Shown here in pieces: positions 35,738 to 44,129 of a stretch of 64,000 nt of DNA; position 1 is the first letter of the stretch, and each line of letters opens with the position of its first letter. The position numbers were made by a program, and so were the translations under genes. Below the pieces are notes generated by a model that was not told the DNA's origin, made no database searches, and saw only the letters and a list, made by a program, of their open reading frames with translations. Source of the DNA: Martelella lutilitoris (GTDB lineage Bacteria > Pseudomonadota > Alphaproteobacteria > Rhizobiales > Rhizobiaceae); contig NZ_VCLB01000006.1 in NCBI RefSeq assembly GCF_005924265.1, positions 331,253-395,252 of the forward strand, read 5' to 3'.

Positions 35738-37867
35738 TCAGCGACTGGATGCTTCAGGCGGCGCGTCGTTCAGGATCATCACGCAGTCCACCACGCGCGG
35801 CCCGCTCTTGCCGACAAGCACGGGGTTGAGATCCAGTTCAAGAAGACGCGGCGCCATCGCATCCGCCCATTGAGACAGCTTCGCCAGCAGTTCGGCGATC
35901 TCGTCGCGGTCGACGGCCGGCTTGCCGCGCACGCCGTCGAGGATCGCGCCCATCCGCAGTTCCGAAAGCATGAGGGCGGCCTCATGGCGGTCAAAGGGTG
36001 CCTTGCGGAAGGTGACATCCTTCAGCACCTCCACGAGCACGCCGCCAAGACCGACCATGACGATCATGCCGAAAACCGGATCGCGGCTCACGCCGACGAC
36101 GAGTTCGACATGACCTTGCGACATCTCCTGAACAAGGATGCCGGAAAGGCGGGCCTTCGGCATGTTCTCCTTCGCCCGCGACACCAGTGCCCGGTACCCC
36201 TCTCGGATCGCGGCTTCGCTGTCGACGCCGAGAATGAGGCCTCCCATGTCCGACTTGTGCAGGATATCGGGTGATTCGACCTTCAGAGCGACAGCGCCGC
36301 CATTCCCGCGCCACAGGGCGACGGCAGCATCCTCGTCTCCGGCAAGCGCGACGTTGGCCATCGGAATGCCGGCGGCGGCAAGGAGAGCGGATGCCTCGAC
36401 CGTCGGCTGGACGCCGCTTGGGGCCGTGGGCATGGGCGGCGAGAGGCGTGACTTTTCCGGGCCGACGTCGGCTTTCCGCTTGCTTTGCCCGTAGCGCGCG
36501 AGTGCTGCTGCGGCCTCGACCGCCCGTTCTCCGGCGGAAAACACCGGAATGCCGAGCGCTCCCAACCCCTTCACTGCCGTCTCTGGCGCGGCGACCCAGC
36601 AGACCAGGAACGGTTTTTCCGTGCTGTCCCTGATCTCGGCGAATATCTTCAACAGCGCGTCGACATGGCCGGTCATGAGTTGCAGCCAGACGATTGCGAC
36701 ATCAATTGCGGGATCGTCGAGCATGGCAACGACAGATTCACTCAAGAGTTCCGGCCGGGCAACAAACTGACCGGTCACATCGACCGGATTTCCGGCAGCG
36801 CCGAAGGCCGGCATTACCGATGCGAGTTTTGCTTGGGTTTGTGTGCCGAGATGGGGAACGGAAAGCCCGACCTCCTCCGCGCGATCCGCCATCATCACGC
36901 CGGCGCCGCCCGATTGCGTGGCGATGCCGAGCCCGTTTCCGCCGGCGCGGCGCGGCTGGCAGAATACCTCCATCATGTCCAGCATCTGCTCCTCGTTGCG
37001 CGCGCGAAGGATGCCATATTGCCGGGCCACCGCATCGAAAACCGCATCGGAGACCGCCAGCGCCCCGGTGTGCGAGGCGGCGGCGCGCGCGCCGGATTCC
37101 ATTCGCCCGACCTTGGTCAGAATGAGCGGTTTGCCGAGTGCGCGACAGTTCTGCGCAAGCTTCACCAGCGCCTCGCCATCGGAAATTCCCTCAAGGTAAC
37201 CGGCGGCGACCTTGACGCGCGGATCCTCGACGACCGCCATCATCAACTCGGCAAAGTCGAGGTCGGCCTGGTTCCCGGTGTTGACGAAGTAGCCAAGACC
37301 CAGCCCGCGCCTGCGCGCCAGCGCCGCGATCGCCGTGCCGAAAGCGCCGGACTGGGTGACGAAGGCGACCGGGCCCGCCCCGGTCTCGCCGTCCGCATAC
37401 TGGCTGAACGTGGCATAGACGTTTTCAAAGGCGTTGATGAAGCCGAGGCAGTTGGGACCGAGCAGGATCACGCGGGCCGCTTTCGCCGTGTCCGCGAGTT
37501 CCCGTTCAAGCGCCTTGCCGTCCGGCCCCATCTCGCCGAAGCCGGAACTGAAGATGACCGCTGCGCGGGTGCCTTTCCTCCCCAGTTGCAGAACGCAATC
37601 GCAGACGAGCGCCGCCGGCAACGCGATGATCGCCAGATCGGCGGCATGCGGAAGCGAGGCGATATCGGGATAACAGGCAAGCCCCGCGATCTCACGGTAT
37701 TTCGGGTTTACCGGAAGGATCTCGCCGCCATAGCCCTTCTCGATCAGGTGTTTGAGCGGACGCCCGTTGACCTTGGAGAAATCGGCCGAAGCGCCGATGA
37801 CGGCGACTGACCGCGGGTTGACGAGCTGTCGGATGACCGCCGCGCGGTCGGGGTTCATGAACGTCAT
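35738..37867 (-). CDS. Acyl-CoA synthetase (NDP-forming), acetate-CoA ligase family
   Basis: A 709-residue single-chain ligase that joins CoA to a carboxylic acid via a phospho-enzyme. Order: CoA-binding domain (VAVIGASADFSKVNGRPL, about 15-110), succinyl-CoA-synthetase-like flavodoxin domains (VILLGPNCLGFINAF; catalytic His expected near AASHTGALAVSDAVF), and a C-terminal ATP-grasp domain (about 490-705; VALKVESPDILHKSDMGGLI, DLNPVLVGKSG). It follows the dehydrogenase gene by 10 bp. The acid used is not known; the neighbours suggest a dicarboxylic or branched acid. Confidence 0.92.
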   Translation of the reverse strand: MTFMNPDRAAVIRQLVNPRSVAVIGASADFSKVNGRPLKHLIEKGYGGEILPVNPKYREIAGLACYPDIASLPHAADLAIIALPAALVCDCVLQLGRKGTRAAVIFSSGFGEMGPDGKALERELADTAKAARVILLGPNCLGFINAFENVYATFSQYADGETGAGPVAFVTQSGAFGTAIAALARRRGLGLGYFVNTGNQADLDFAELMMAVVEDPRVKVAAGYLEGISDGEALVKLAQNCRALGKPLILTKVGRMESGARAAASHTGALAVSDAVFDAVARQYGILRARNEEQMLDMMEVFCQPRRAGGNGLGIATQSGGAGVMMADRAEEVGLSVPHLGTQTQAKLASVMPAFGAAGNPVDVTGQFVARPELLSESVVAMLDDPAIDVAIVWLQLMTGHVDALLKIFAEIRDSTEKPFLVCWVAAPETAVKGLGALGIPVFSAGERAVEAAAALARYGQSKRKADVGPEKSRLSPPMPTAPSGVQPTVEASALLAAAGIPMANVALAGDEDAAVALWRGNGGAVALKVESPDILHKSDMGGLILGVDSEAAIREGYRALVSRAKENMPKARLSGILVQEMSQGHVELVVGVSRDPVFGMIVMVGLGGVLVEVLKDVTFRKAPFDRHEAALMLSELRMGAILDGVRGKPAVDRDEIAELLAKLSQWADAMAPRLLELDLNPVLVGKSGPRVVDCVMILNDAPPEASSR

Positions 37868-37877
37868 GGTACTGACC

Positions 37878-39095
37878 CTAAAATGCCGGAATGTCGGTCT
37901 GCGCGCGCCCGAGAACGAGCGCGTGAATGTCGTGGGTGCCTTCGAGCGTGTTTACCGTTTCCAGGTTCATGAGGTGCCGAATAACGTGATACTCGTCGGA
38001 AATACCGTTGCCGCCGTGCATGTCGCGGGCCTGGCGCGCGATCTCCAGGGCCTTGCCGGCATTGTTTCGCTTCAGCAGCGAGACCATTTCCGGGCTGGCC
38101 TTGCCCTCGTCGCGCATCCGGCTGAGATGCAGACAGGAGACCAGGGCGAGCGTGATTTCGCTCTGCATGTCGGCCAGCTTCTTCTGGATGAGCTGGTTGG
38201 CGGCCAGCGGTCTGCCGAACTGCCGGCGCTCAAGCGCATAGTCGCGTGCGGCATGCCAGCAGAATTCGGCGGCCCCGACAGCCCCCCAGCAGATGCCGAA
38301 GCGGGCATTGTTGAGGCAGCTAAACGGCGCGCCGAAACCACGGGCCCCCGGAAGCCGGTTTTCATCGGGCACGAAAACATCATCCATGTGGATCTGGCCG
38401 GTCGGAGAGGCGCGAACCGAGAACTTGCCCTCTATCTTGCTCGTTGCCAGCCCCTCCATGCCGCGCTCGAGAATGAATCCGAGCAACGCGCCCTCATCGT
38501 CCTTGGCCCAGACCACCATGACATCGGCGATCGGCGCATGGGTGATCCAGGTCTTCGACCCCGTCAGCCGGAAGCCGCCATCCACCTTGCGCGCGCGGGA
38601 CTGCATGCCCGAGGGATCGGAGCCGTGATCGGGCTCGGTCAGGCCGAAACATCCAAGCTTTTCCGCACGCGCCATCGCCGGCAGGAAGGTTTCGCGCTGG
38701 TGCTTTGATCCGTAGAGATAGATCGGGAGCATGCTGAGCGTGCTCTGCACGCCGAGCGCCGAGCGATAACTTGTGTCGACGCGCTCGAATTCGCGCGCAA
38801 TCAGCCCATAGGCGACATAGCTGATCCCGGCGCAGCCAAAACCATCGATGGTCGCGCCGAGGAAGCCGAGTTCGGCCATTTCGGCCATGACCTCGATATC
38901 GAAGCGTTCGTGACGGTTTGCCTCCAAAATCCGGGGCATCAGGCGTTCCTGCGCATAGTCGCGGGCCGCGTCGCGGATCATGATCTCCTCGGAGGTGAGC
39001 AGGTCCTCAATCCGGAACGGATCCTCCCAGTCAAATCGGGCCCCCTTCATGCGCGCGCGATCAAGCACATCCGCCGGCGGTTGGTGATACGTCAT
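37878..39095 (-). CDS. Acyl-CoA dehydrogenase, glutaryl-CoA dehydrogenase-like
   Basis: FAD enzyme of 405 residues that oxidises an acyl-CoA, possibly with decarboxylation of glutaryl-CoA to crotonyl-CoA. Motifs: [56 protein letters not shown] and the catalytic Glu in [19 protein letters not shown], which is the form seen in glutaryl-CoA dehydrogenases. It lies 51 bp after the enoyl-CoA hydratase gene and 10 bp before the CoA ligase. Other short-chain dehydrogenase substrates remain possible. Confidence 0.91.
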   Translation of the reverse strand: MTYHQPPADVLDRARMKGARFDWEDPFRIEDLLTSEEIMIRDAARDYAQERLMPRILEANRHERFDIEVMAEMAELGFLGATIDGFGCAGISYVAYGLIAREFERVDTSYRSALGVQSTLSMLPIYLYGSKHQRETFLPAMARAEKLGCFGLTEPDHGSDPSGMQSRARKVDGGFRLTGSKTWITHAPIADVMVVWAKDDEGALLGFILERGMEGLATSKIEGKFSVRASPTGQIHMDDVFVPDENRLPGARGFGAPFSCLNNARFGICWGAVGAAEFCWHAARDYALERRQFGRPLAANQLIQKKLADMQSEITLALVSCLHLSRMRDEGKASPEMVSLLKRNNAGKALEIARQARDMHGGNGISDEYHVIRHLMNLETVNTLEGTHDIHALVLGRAQTDIPAF

Positions 39096-39146
39096 CTGTT
39101 TCCCCCTCCTTCTTCTCGCACTGCTGGCCCGTCCTCCAGTCCCGCC

Positions 39147-39941
39147 TCAAAACCTGTCGCTTTCCGGCTGCGGGCCGAATTGCGGTTCCCGTTTTTCGAG
39201 AAACGCCGCCACGCCCTCCTTCTTGCCAGCAGAGGCAAGGCAGATCTGGAACCAGCGGTGCTCGTAATCGATGGCGTGATCAACGGTCATGTCGGCGCTG
39301 CGGGAGACGGTATCAATGACCGCGCGCACCGAAACAGGCGCCAGTTTTGACAGGCGATCGGCCAGCGCCTCAATCGCGCCGTCGAAAGCATCCCCATCCA
39401 CGACCCAATCGAGGATACCGAAACGCTCGGCTTCAGAAGCATCGATCCGTTCGCCCAGCAGGATCATCCGCATGGCGCGACCGCGTCCGACAAGGCGGGT
39501 CAGCCGGGCCGTGCCGCCATTAGCAGGCAGGATTCCGATTCTCGTCTCCGGCAACCCCACAACTGCGTTGGCAGACGCGATGCGCAAATGGCAGGCAAGC
39601 GCCAGTTCCAGCCCGCCGCCGAGCGCAAACCCGTCAATCGCGGCGACTGTCGGAAAAGGAGCGGTTTCAAGTTTGCGGGCAAGCAGGCGGCGGGCGCCGA
39701 AATCGATTTCGCTCCACTGCGTTCGCTTCTGCATTTCGCGGAGATCGGCGCCTGCGGCAAAGGCTTTTCCGCCGGCGCCGCGCACAACGAGAACCCGGGT
39801 GTCCGCAGAAAGCCGAGAGACTGCATCAAGCGCCTCCGAGATCAGATGATTGTTGAGCGCGTTCAGCACATCGGGCCGGTTGAAGGTCAGATATGCCTTG
39901 GGACCGTCCTGCCGGAATCTGATTGTCTCATACTCTGCCAT
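39147..39941 (-). CDS. Enoyl-CoA hydratase/isomerase family protein
   Basis: A 264-residue crotonase-fold protein that would add water to the enoyl-CoA formed by the next enzyme. Family marks: YLTFNRPDVLNALN, VVRGAGGKAFAAGADLREM (oxyanion region), AAIDGFALGGGLELALACHLR and LPETRIGILPANGGTARLTRLVG. The second catalytic Glu appears present in the PETRIGI segment. First gene of the leftward operon ECH - dehydrogenase - CoA ligase - TauE. Confidence 0.92.
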   Translation of the reverse strand: MAEYETIRFRQDGPKAYLTFNRPDVLNALNNHLISEALDAVSRLSADTRVLVVRGAGGKAFAAGADLREMQKRTQWSEIDFGARRLLARKLETAPFPTVAAIDGFALGGGLELALACHLRIASANAVVGLPETRIGILPANGGTARLTRLVGRGRAMRMILLGERIDASEAERFGILDWVVDGDAFDGAIEALADRLSKLAPVSVRAVIDTVSRSADMTVDHAIDYEHRWFQICLASAGKKEGVAAFLEKREPQFGPQPESDRF

Positions 39942-40148
39942 ATGCCTGCCTTTGGAAACTGGCCCGGATCACCGGCACGTTCATAAAACCACCCGATAAT
40001 CTGTCATCTTGACGCTCCGGTTCCCGACAGACCGTCAACGGGAATTTCACCGGCGCTCAAAGCAGCTATCAGGTCGAGGTAAAAACAGTCCAATTTATTT
40101 TGGGCAGAATGATTATTCACAAATTGAATAATACTGGCATCACACGCC

Positions 40149-41054
40149 TTAAAGCGACTCACATAGCGCGATCAGGTGATTGCGCAGCCACCGATGCGCC
40201 GGGTCTGTTTTGAACGTATCGTGCCAGATCAGGAAAACAGGAAATTTCGGCGTTCGGACCGGCGGCGTATAGGTCTTCAGGCGAAAATGATCGGCATAGA
40301 TATAGGCCATGCGACGCGGAAGCGTTGCCAGAAGGTTGGAACGCTGCACCACGGTCGGCATCGAAAGAAAATGCGGGACCGTCAGGGCAATCTTCCGTTT
40401 CAGTCCGCGCTTGTCGAGCGCCAGATCGATCATCGGACGGGATTTGCGCCGCGGCGTGATGACCGCATGCTGGAGCGCAAGATAGGTCTCCAGGGAAAGC
40501 TGCTCGCCGATCGCCGGATGATCGATCCGCGAGAGCGTGACGAGGTCTTCCGTCAGCACGCACCGGCTTTCAAAGCCGTCTCCGCGCAGGGCGAAATAAT
40601 CGAGCGCGAGATCGACCGTACCCTCCCTCAGCTCCCGGGTCAGCGACGAACTCAATTCAGGGCGGATCTGGATGTGAATGCCGGGCGCGGCCTCGGCAAG
40701 CCAGTCGATGAAACGCGGGATCAGGACGGTCTCGCCATAATCCTCGACCGCGATCACGAATTCCCGGCTGGACTGGGAGTGATCGAAAGTCTCGTCGCTG
40801 CGAAACCCGCGTTCCAGCAGCTCCAGCGCCTGGCTTATGGGATCGCGCAGCGACTTGGCGCGGGCTGTCGGCACCATGCCGCTGCCCTCCCGCTTGAAAA
40901 GCGGATCTTCCAACGCATGCCTCAGTCGCGCCAAGGCATTGGAAACGGCAGGCTGGGACAGGTTGAGCCGCAATGCCGCCCGCGAGATGCTGCGCTCCGA
41001 ATAGATCGCGTCGAAGATGAGTAGCAGGTTGAGATCCATCGATCGAAGATTCAT
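40149..41054 (-). CDS. LysR-type transcriptional regulator (NodD-like branch)
   Basis: A 301-residue LysR regulator. The winged HTH at the N-terminus reads MDLNLLLIFDAIYSERSISR, AALRLNLSQPAVSNALARLR, close to the NodD/NahR group; the C-terminal ligand domain covers about 95-295. ATGs at 41054 and 41039 are in frame; I use 41054. It is divergent from the thiolase operon with 146 bp between them and lies just downstream of the acyl-CoA operon, so it may control both. Confidence 0.92.
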   Translation of the reverse strand: MNLRSMDLNLLLIFDAIYSERSISRAALRLNLSQPAVSNALARLRHALEDPLFKREGSGMVPTARAKSLRDPISQALELLERGFRSDETFDHSQSSREFVIAVEDYGETVLIPRFIDWLAEAAPGIHIQIRPELSSSLTRELREGTVDLALDYFALRGDGFESRCVLTEDLVTLSRIDHPAIGEQLSLETYLALQHAVITPRRKSRPMIDLALDKRGLKRKIALTVPHFLSMPTVVQRSNLLATLPRRMAYIYADHFRLKTYTPPVRTPKFPVFLIWHDTFKTDPAHRWLRNHLIALCESL

Positions 41055-41200
41055 CACGCCTCTCAGTGGCAATACCAGAATATTCACAAGATCAATATTT
41101 TCTATCATCTATAGAAACTAGACAAATACAAGCCGCCTGCGCACCCTGACGCCTGAAATACGGGCTGCCTGCAAAAAGGGCAGACCTGGGAGGAGACAAA
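41055..41200. promoter_or_regulatory. LysR / thiolase divergent control region
   Basis: An A+T-rich 146-bp gap between divergent genes holds AT-rich dyads such as CTATCATCTATAG (near 41101-41114), the usual place for LysR boxes. GGGAGGAG serves the thiolase start. The exact operator cannot be fixed. Confidence 0.5.
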
Positions 41201-42409
41201 ATGCGCGGAAAAGTGGCTATCGTCGGCTATGGCAGAACGCCATACAGCCGGGTGAAACCCGGCGAGCAGGTTTATACGGTTGATGAGTATATCGCCTGGG
41301 CGGCGGAACTGGCGCTGGAAAGTGCCGGCATGTCGAAATCCGATTTCGATGGCCAGGGCCTCGGCGTTTCGCACGCCGAAGTCGCTCACACCGTGAACTG
41401 GTCGGCGGCAACGGCGGAAAACCTTGGGATCAGTCCCAACGCCCTGATCCGCGGCGACCAGGGCGGCTGTTCGGCCACGTCGATGCTGATCCGCGCCGCT
41501 GCACTGATCGATGCCGGCGTCATCGACCGGGCGTTGATTGTCGGTGCCGACACGCCGCTTTCCATGCCCTCGATCGCACCCGGACTGCCGCTTTCGCCGG
41601 AACGCACGCGCGGTGTCTTCTGGGATTTTCAGGGGCCGTTCGGGGTGATGGGGGCCACGGCCCAGTTCGCCCTCGTGCTGCGTCGTTACATGCATGAACA
41701 TGAGGTGACTCCCGAGCAGCTCGGCAAGGTCGCGGTTTCAAACCGCTATCATGCCTCGCTTAATCCGGGCGCCATCTACCGCAAGCCTTATACGCTTGAT
41801 GACTATCTCGGCTCACGCATGCTTTCCGACCCGATCAGACTCTTCGACTGCGTGCCGATCGTCAATGGCGGCCTGGCCTTCATCGTGACGTCGGCCGAAA
41901 CAGCAAGATCGATCACCGACAGGCCCGTCCACGTTCTGGGTTTCGGAGAGACCAACAATTTCTACGCCGGTTCGAAAGTGTTTCCCGATGTGACGGTGAC
42001 CGGATTTTCGCAATCGGCACCGCGCGCCATGGAGATGGCCGGGGTGACGCATGACGACATCGACTTCCTGCAGCCCTATGACGATTACCCCTTCATTTCG
42101 ATGATGACGATCGAGGATTGGGGCTTCTGCAAGAAGGGTGAAGGCGGCCGTTTCATTGAGGAACACGATCTTCATTTCGACGGAGACTTCCCGCTCTCCA
42201 CAGACGGCGGCCAGCTCTCCGGCGGTCAACCGGGCGGCGCCAATGGCGGTTTCATGCCGCTGGTCGAGGGCGTGGCCCAGCTTCGCGGAGAAGCCGACGG
42301 ACGCCAGGTCAGGGATGCAACGGTCGGCGCGGTCTGCGGTTTCGGCGGCATACCCTACGGCCGCCCCGGCCGCAGTTGCATCTCAGTCATTCTCGGATCG
42401 GAGGCCTGA
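41201..42409 (+). CDS. Thiolase family protein (acetyl-CoA acetyltransferase/SCPx type)
   Basis: A 402-residue thiolase-fold enzyme of the lipid-transfer-protein thiolase group, cleaving or forming C-C bonds in acyl-CoAs. Segments: KVAIVGYGRTPYSR at the start, RGDQGGCSATSMLIRAAALI (nucleophile Cys region), LGKVAVSNRYHASLNPGA and DGGQLSGGQPGGANGGFMPL near the end. This branch commonly works together with a small zinc-ribbon/OB-fold protein, and exactly such a gene follows after 3 bp. It is the first gene of the rightward operon. Confidence 0.92.
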   Translation: MRGKVAIVGYGRTPYSRVKPGEQVYTVDEYIAWAAELALESAGMSKSDFDGQGLGVSHAEVAHTVNWSAATAENLGISPNALIRGDQGGCSATSMLIRAAALIDAGVIDRALIVGADTPLSMPSIAPGLPLSPERTRGVFWDFQGPFGVMGATAQFALVLRRYMHEHEVTPEQLGKVAVSNRYHASLNPGAIYRKPYTLDDYLGSRMLSDPIRLFDCVPIVNGGLAFIVTSAETARSITDRPVHVLGFGETNNFYAGSKVFPDVTVTGFSQSAPRAMEMAGVTHDDIDFLQPYDDYPFISMMTIEDWGFCKKGEGGRFIEEHDLHFDGDFPLSTDGGQLSGGQPGGANGGFMPLVEGVAQLRGEADGRQVRDATVGAVCGFGGIPYGRPGRSCISVILGSEA

Positions 42410-42412
42410 ACC

Positions 42413-42829
42413 ATGAACGCTTTGCCGAAAAAGCCACTGCCCGAGATTTCCGACCTGACGCGCCCGTTTTGGACGGCGGCGCGCGAGGGGCGGCTCGTCA
42501 TGCAGAAATGTCCGCGCTGCGGCACGGTTAATTTCCAGCCAAAACCATGGTGCATCGAATGTGGAGAACGCGCACTGGAGTGGGCTAAAATGCCATCCGA
42601 GGGCACCGTCTACTCCTACACGATCTCGCATTCCGTCGCCATGAACTATCTCGGCTGGCAGGAGGAGCTGCCGGTGGTGATGTGCCTCATCGACATTGAT
42701 GACGGCGCCAGAATGTATGCCCAACTCACCGATATTGTCGCGGAGGACGTACATGTCGGAATGCGGGTACGGGTCTATTTCGAGGAGATCAGCAAGGAGG
42801 CGGGTATCCCGAAATTCAGGCCGGCATAA
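42413..42829 (+). CDS. Zn-ribbon OB-fold protein (DUF35), thiolase partner
   Basis: A 138-residue protein with an N-terminal rubredoxin-like zinc ribbon (MQKCPRCGTVNFQPKPWCIECGE, four Cys at about 28-50) and a C-terminal OB fold (MPSEGTVYSYTISHSV onward, GMRVRVYFEEI). DUF35 proteins form complexes with adjacent thiolases and shape their active site or channel acyl-CoA. It lies 3 bp after the thiolase stop. Confidence 0.93.
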   Translation: MNALPKKPLPEISDLTRPFWTAAREGRLVMQKCPRCGTVNFQPKPWCIECGERALEWAKMPSEGTVYSYTISHSVAMNYLGWQEELPVVMCLIDIDDGARMYAQLTDIVAEDVHVGMRVRVYFEEISKEAGIPKFRPA

Positions 42830-42906
42830 AAGACTGGGCGACGGTCCGGACGCCTTCGGCAATCGCCATCCGGACGGGGGAATGAAACTCTGGGAGGAGA
42901 ACAGTT

Positions 42907-43929
42907 ATGCACAAGTCAGCCAATGCCAAAGTCCGCGGGATCACTGCGGCGGTTTTCGCCTGCGGGCTACTGTCTTTCGGCGCCGGCGCTGCATCGGCGC
43001 AGGACCAGACCGACATCAGCCTGATCAGCGCCCCCTTCGGGACGGGATCCTATGTCATGGGATCGGCGCTTGAGGAGATTTCGAAGAAGAACGGCAACGG
43101 CGTTCGGATTACCCACACCGAAAGCCCCGGCTTTGTCTTCAACATCAAGAAGCTCGACGCTGAACCTGACCTGAAGGCCAGCACGATCGTGGGCTCCGGC
43201 GGCGGCGTCCTGGGGCTTGCAGAAGCCGGCGATACGCCCTTCGACAAGGCCTATGAACCCCTCAAGCTGATCGCCAACTACAATCTGAACTCGAGCTGGC
43301 TTGCCACGCTCGATCCCGACATCAAGACCATTGAGGACCTGAAAGGCAAGAAGATCGCCGTCGGCCGCCGGGCACAGATCAACTGGGCGATCCAACCGGT
43401 GGCGATCTTGAAGGATGGCTACGGCTTTACCGATGACGATATCGACATCGAGTATGTCGGAACGCAGGAGGCGGTGAATGCCCTTCTCGACGGCACGGCG
43501 GATGCCGCCGTTGTCGGCGGATATATCGATCCGGTAAGCGACCGTGTGATGATGAGTCCGCAGACCATTGAATTCCTCGCCTCCGGGCGCAAGCCGCATC
43601 ACCTGCAATGGGGCGCTGAACAGGTCGCCAAGGCCCGCGATGCCGGCATCAGCATGGCCAACGCGACAATCCCGGCCGGCGCCGATCCGTCGATTACCGA
43701 ACCGATGGAGGGTTTTGCCGACAGCGTTGCCTGGATGGTCGCACCCGAATTTCCCGATGAGGAAGCCTATCAGGTGACCAAACTCATTCTGGAGAATATC
43801 GACCAGTTCGGCGAATACCAGGCCACCGGCAAGCTGATGTCGCCCGAAGGCATGATCTATGGCTGGGACGTGGAGGATATCCACCCCGGCGCCCTTCGTG
43901 CCTATCGCGAGGCTGGCCTGATCAAATAA
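42907..43929 (+). CDS. TAXI family TRAP solute-binding protein
   Basis: A 340-residue secreted binding protein with signal peptide (cleavage near GAASAQ). The TAXI fold signature near the mature N-terminus is ISLISAPFGTGSYVMGSALE; KGKKIAVGRRAQINWAIQ and VGTQEAVNALLDGTADAAVV follow. It delivers a carboxylate-type solute to the fused permease encoded 200 bp downstream. GGGAGGAGAA precedes the ATG. Confidence 0.93.
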   Translation: MHKSANAKVRGITAAVFACGLLSFGAGAASAQDQTDISLISAPFGTGSYVMGSALEEISKKNGNGVRITHTESPGFVFNIKKLDAEPDLKASTIVGSGGGVLGLAEAGDTPFDKAYEPLKLIANYNLNSSWLATLDPDIKTIEDLKGKKIAVGRRAQINWAIQPVAILKDGYGFTDDDIDIEYVGTQEAVNALLDGTADAAVVGGYIDPVSDRVMMSPQTIEFLASGRKPHHLQWGAEQVAKARDAGISMANATIPAGADPSITEPMEGFADSVAWMVAPEFPDEEAYQVTKLILENIDQFGEYQATGKLMSPEGMIYGWDVEDIHPGALRAYREAGLIK

Positions 43930-43942
43930 CCGGCTGCGTCAC

Positions 43943-43984
43943 GGGAAAGGGCGACCGATCATCCGGAACGCGTCGCCTTTTCCC
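43943..43984 (+). promoter_or_regulatory. Long hairpin between TAXI protein and permease genes
   Basis: 13-base arms (GGGAAAGGGCGAC, 43943-43955; GTCGCCTTTTCCC, 43972-43984) pair fully apart from one G-T. Placed 13 bp after the binding-protein stop, it probably stabilises that message or attenuates permease expression. Confidence 0.65.
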
Positions 43985-44129
43985 ACGCTGAGGCAAGGAT
44001 GAACACCCGCCCCTGGAGCCTTTGGCGTTTCTGGAAACGCAAGAGCGCTCTCACTGTTTGTTTGATGCATTCTCGCGAATGCCAGGCGGCCTGGCCTGAC
44101 CGCGAAATGCTCTATTGGAGCCCGACGTC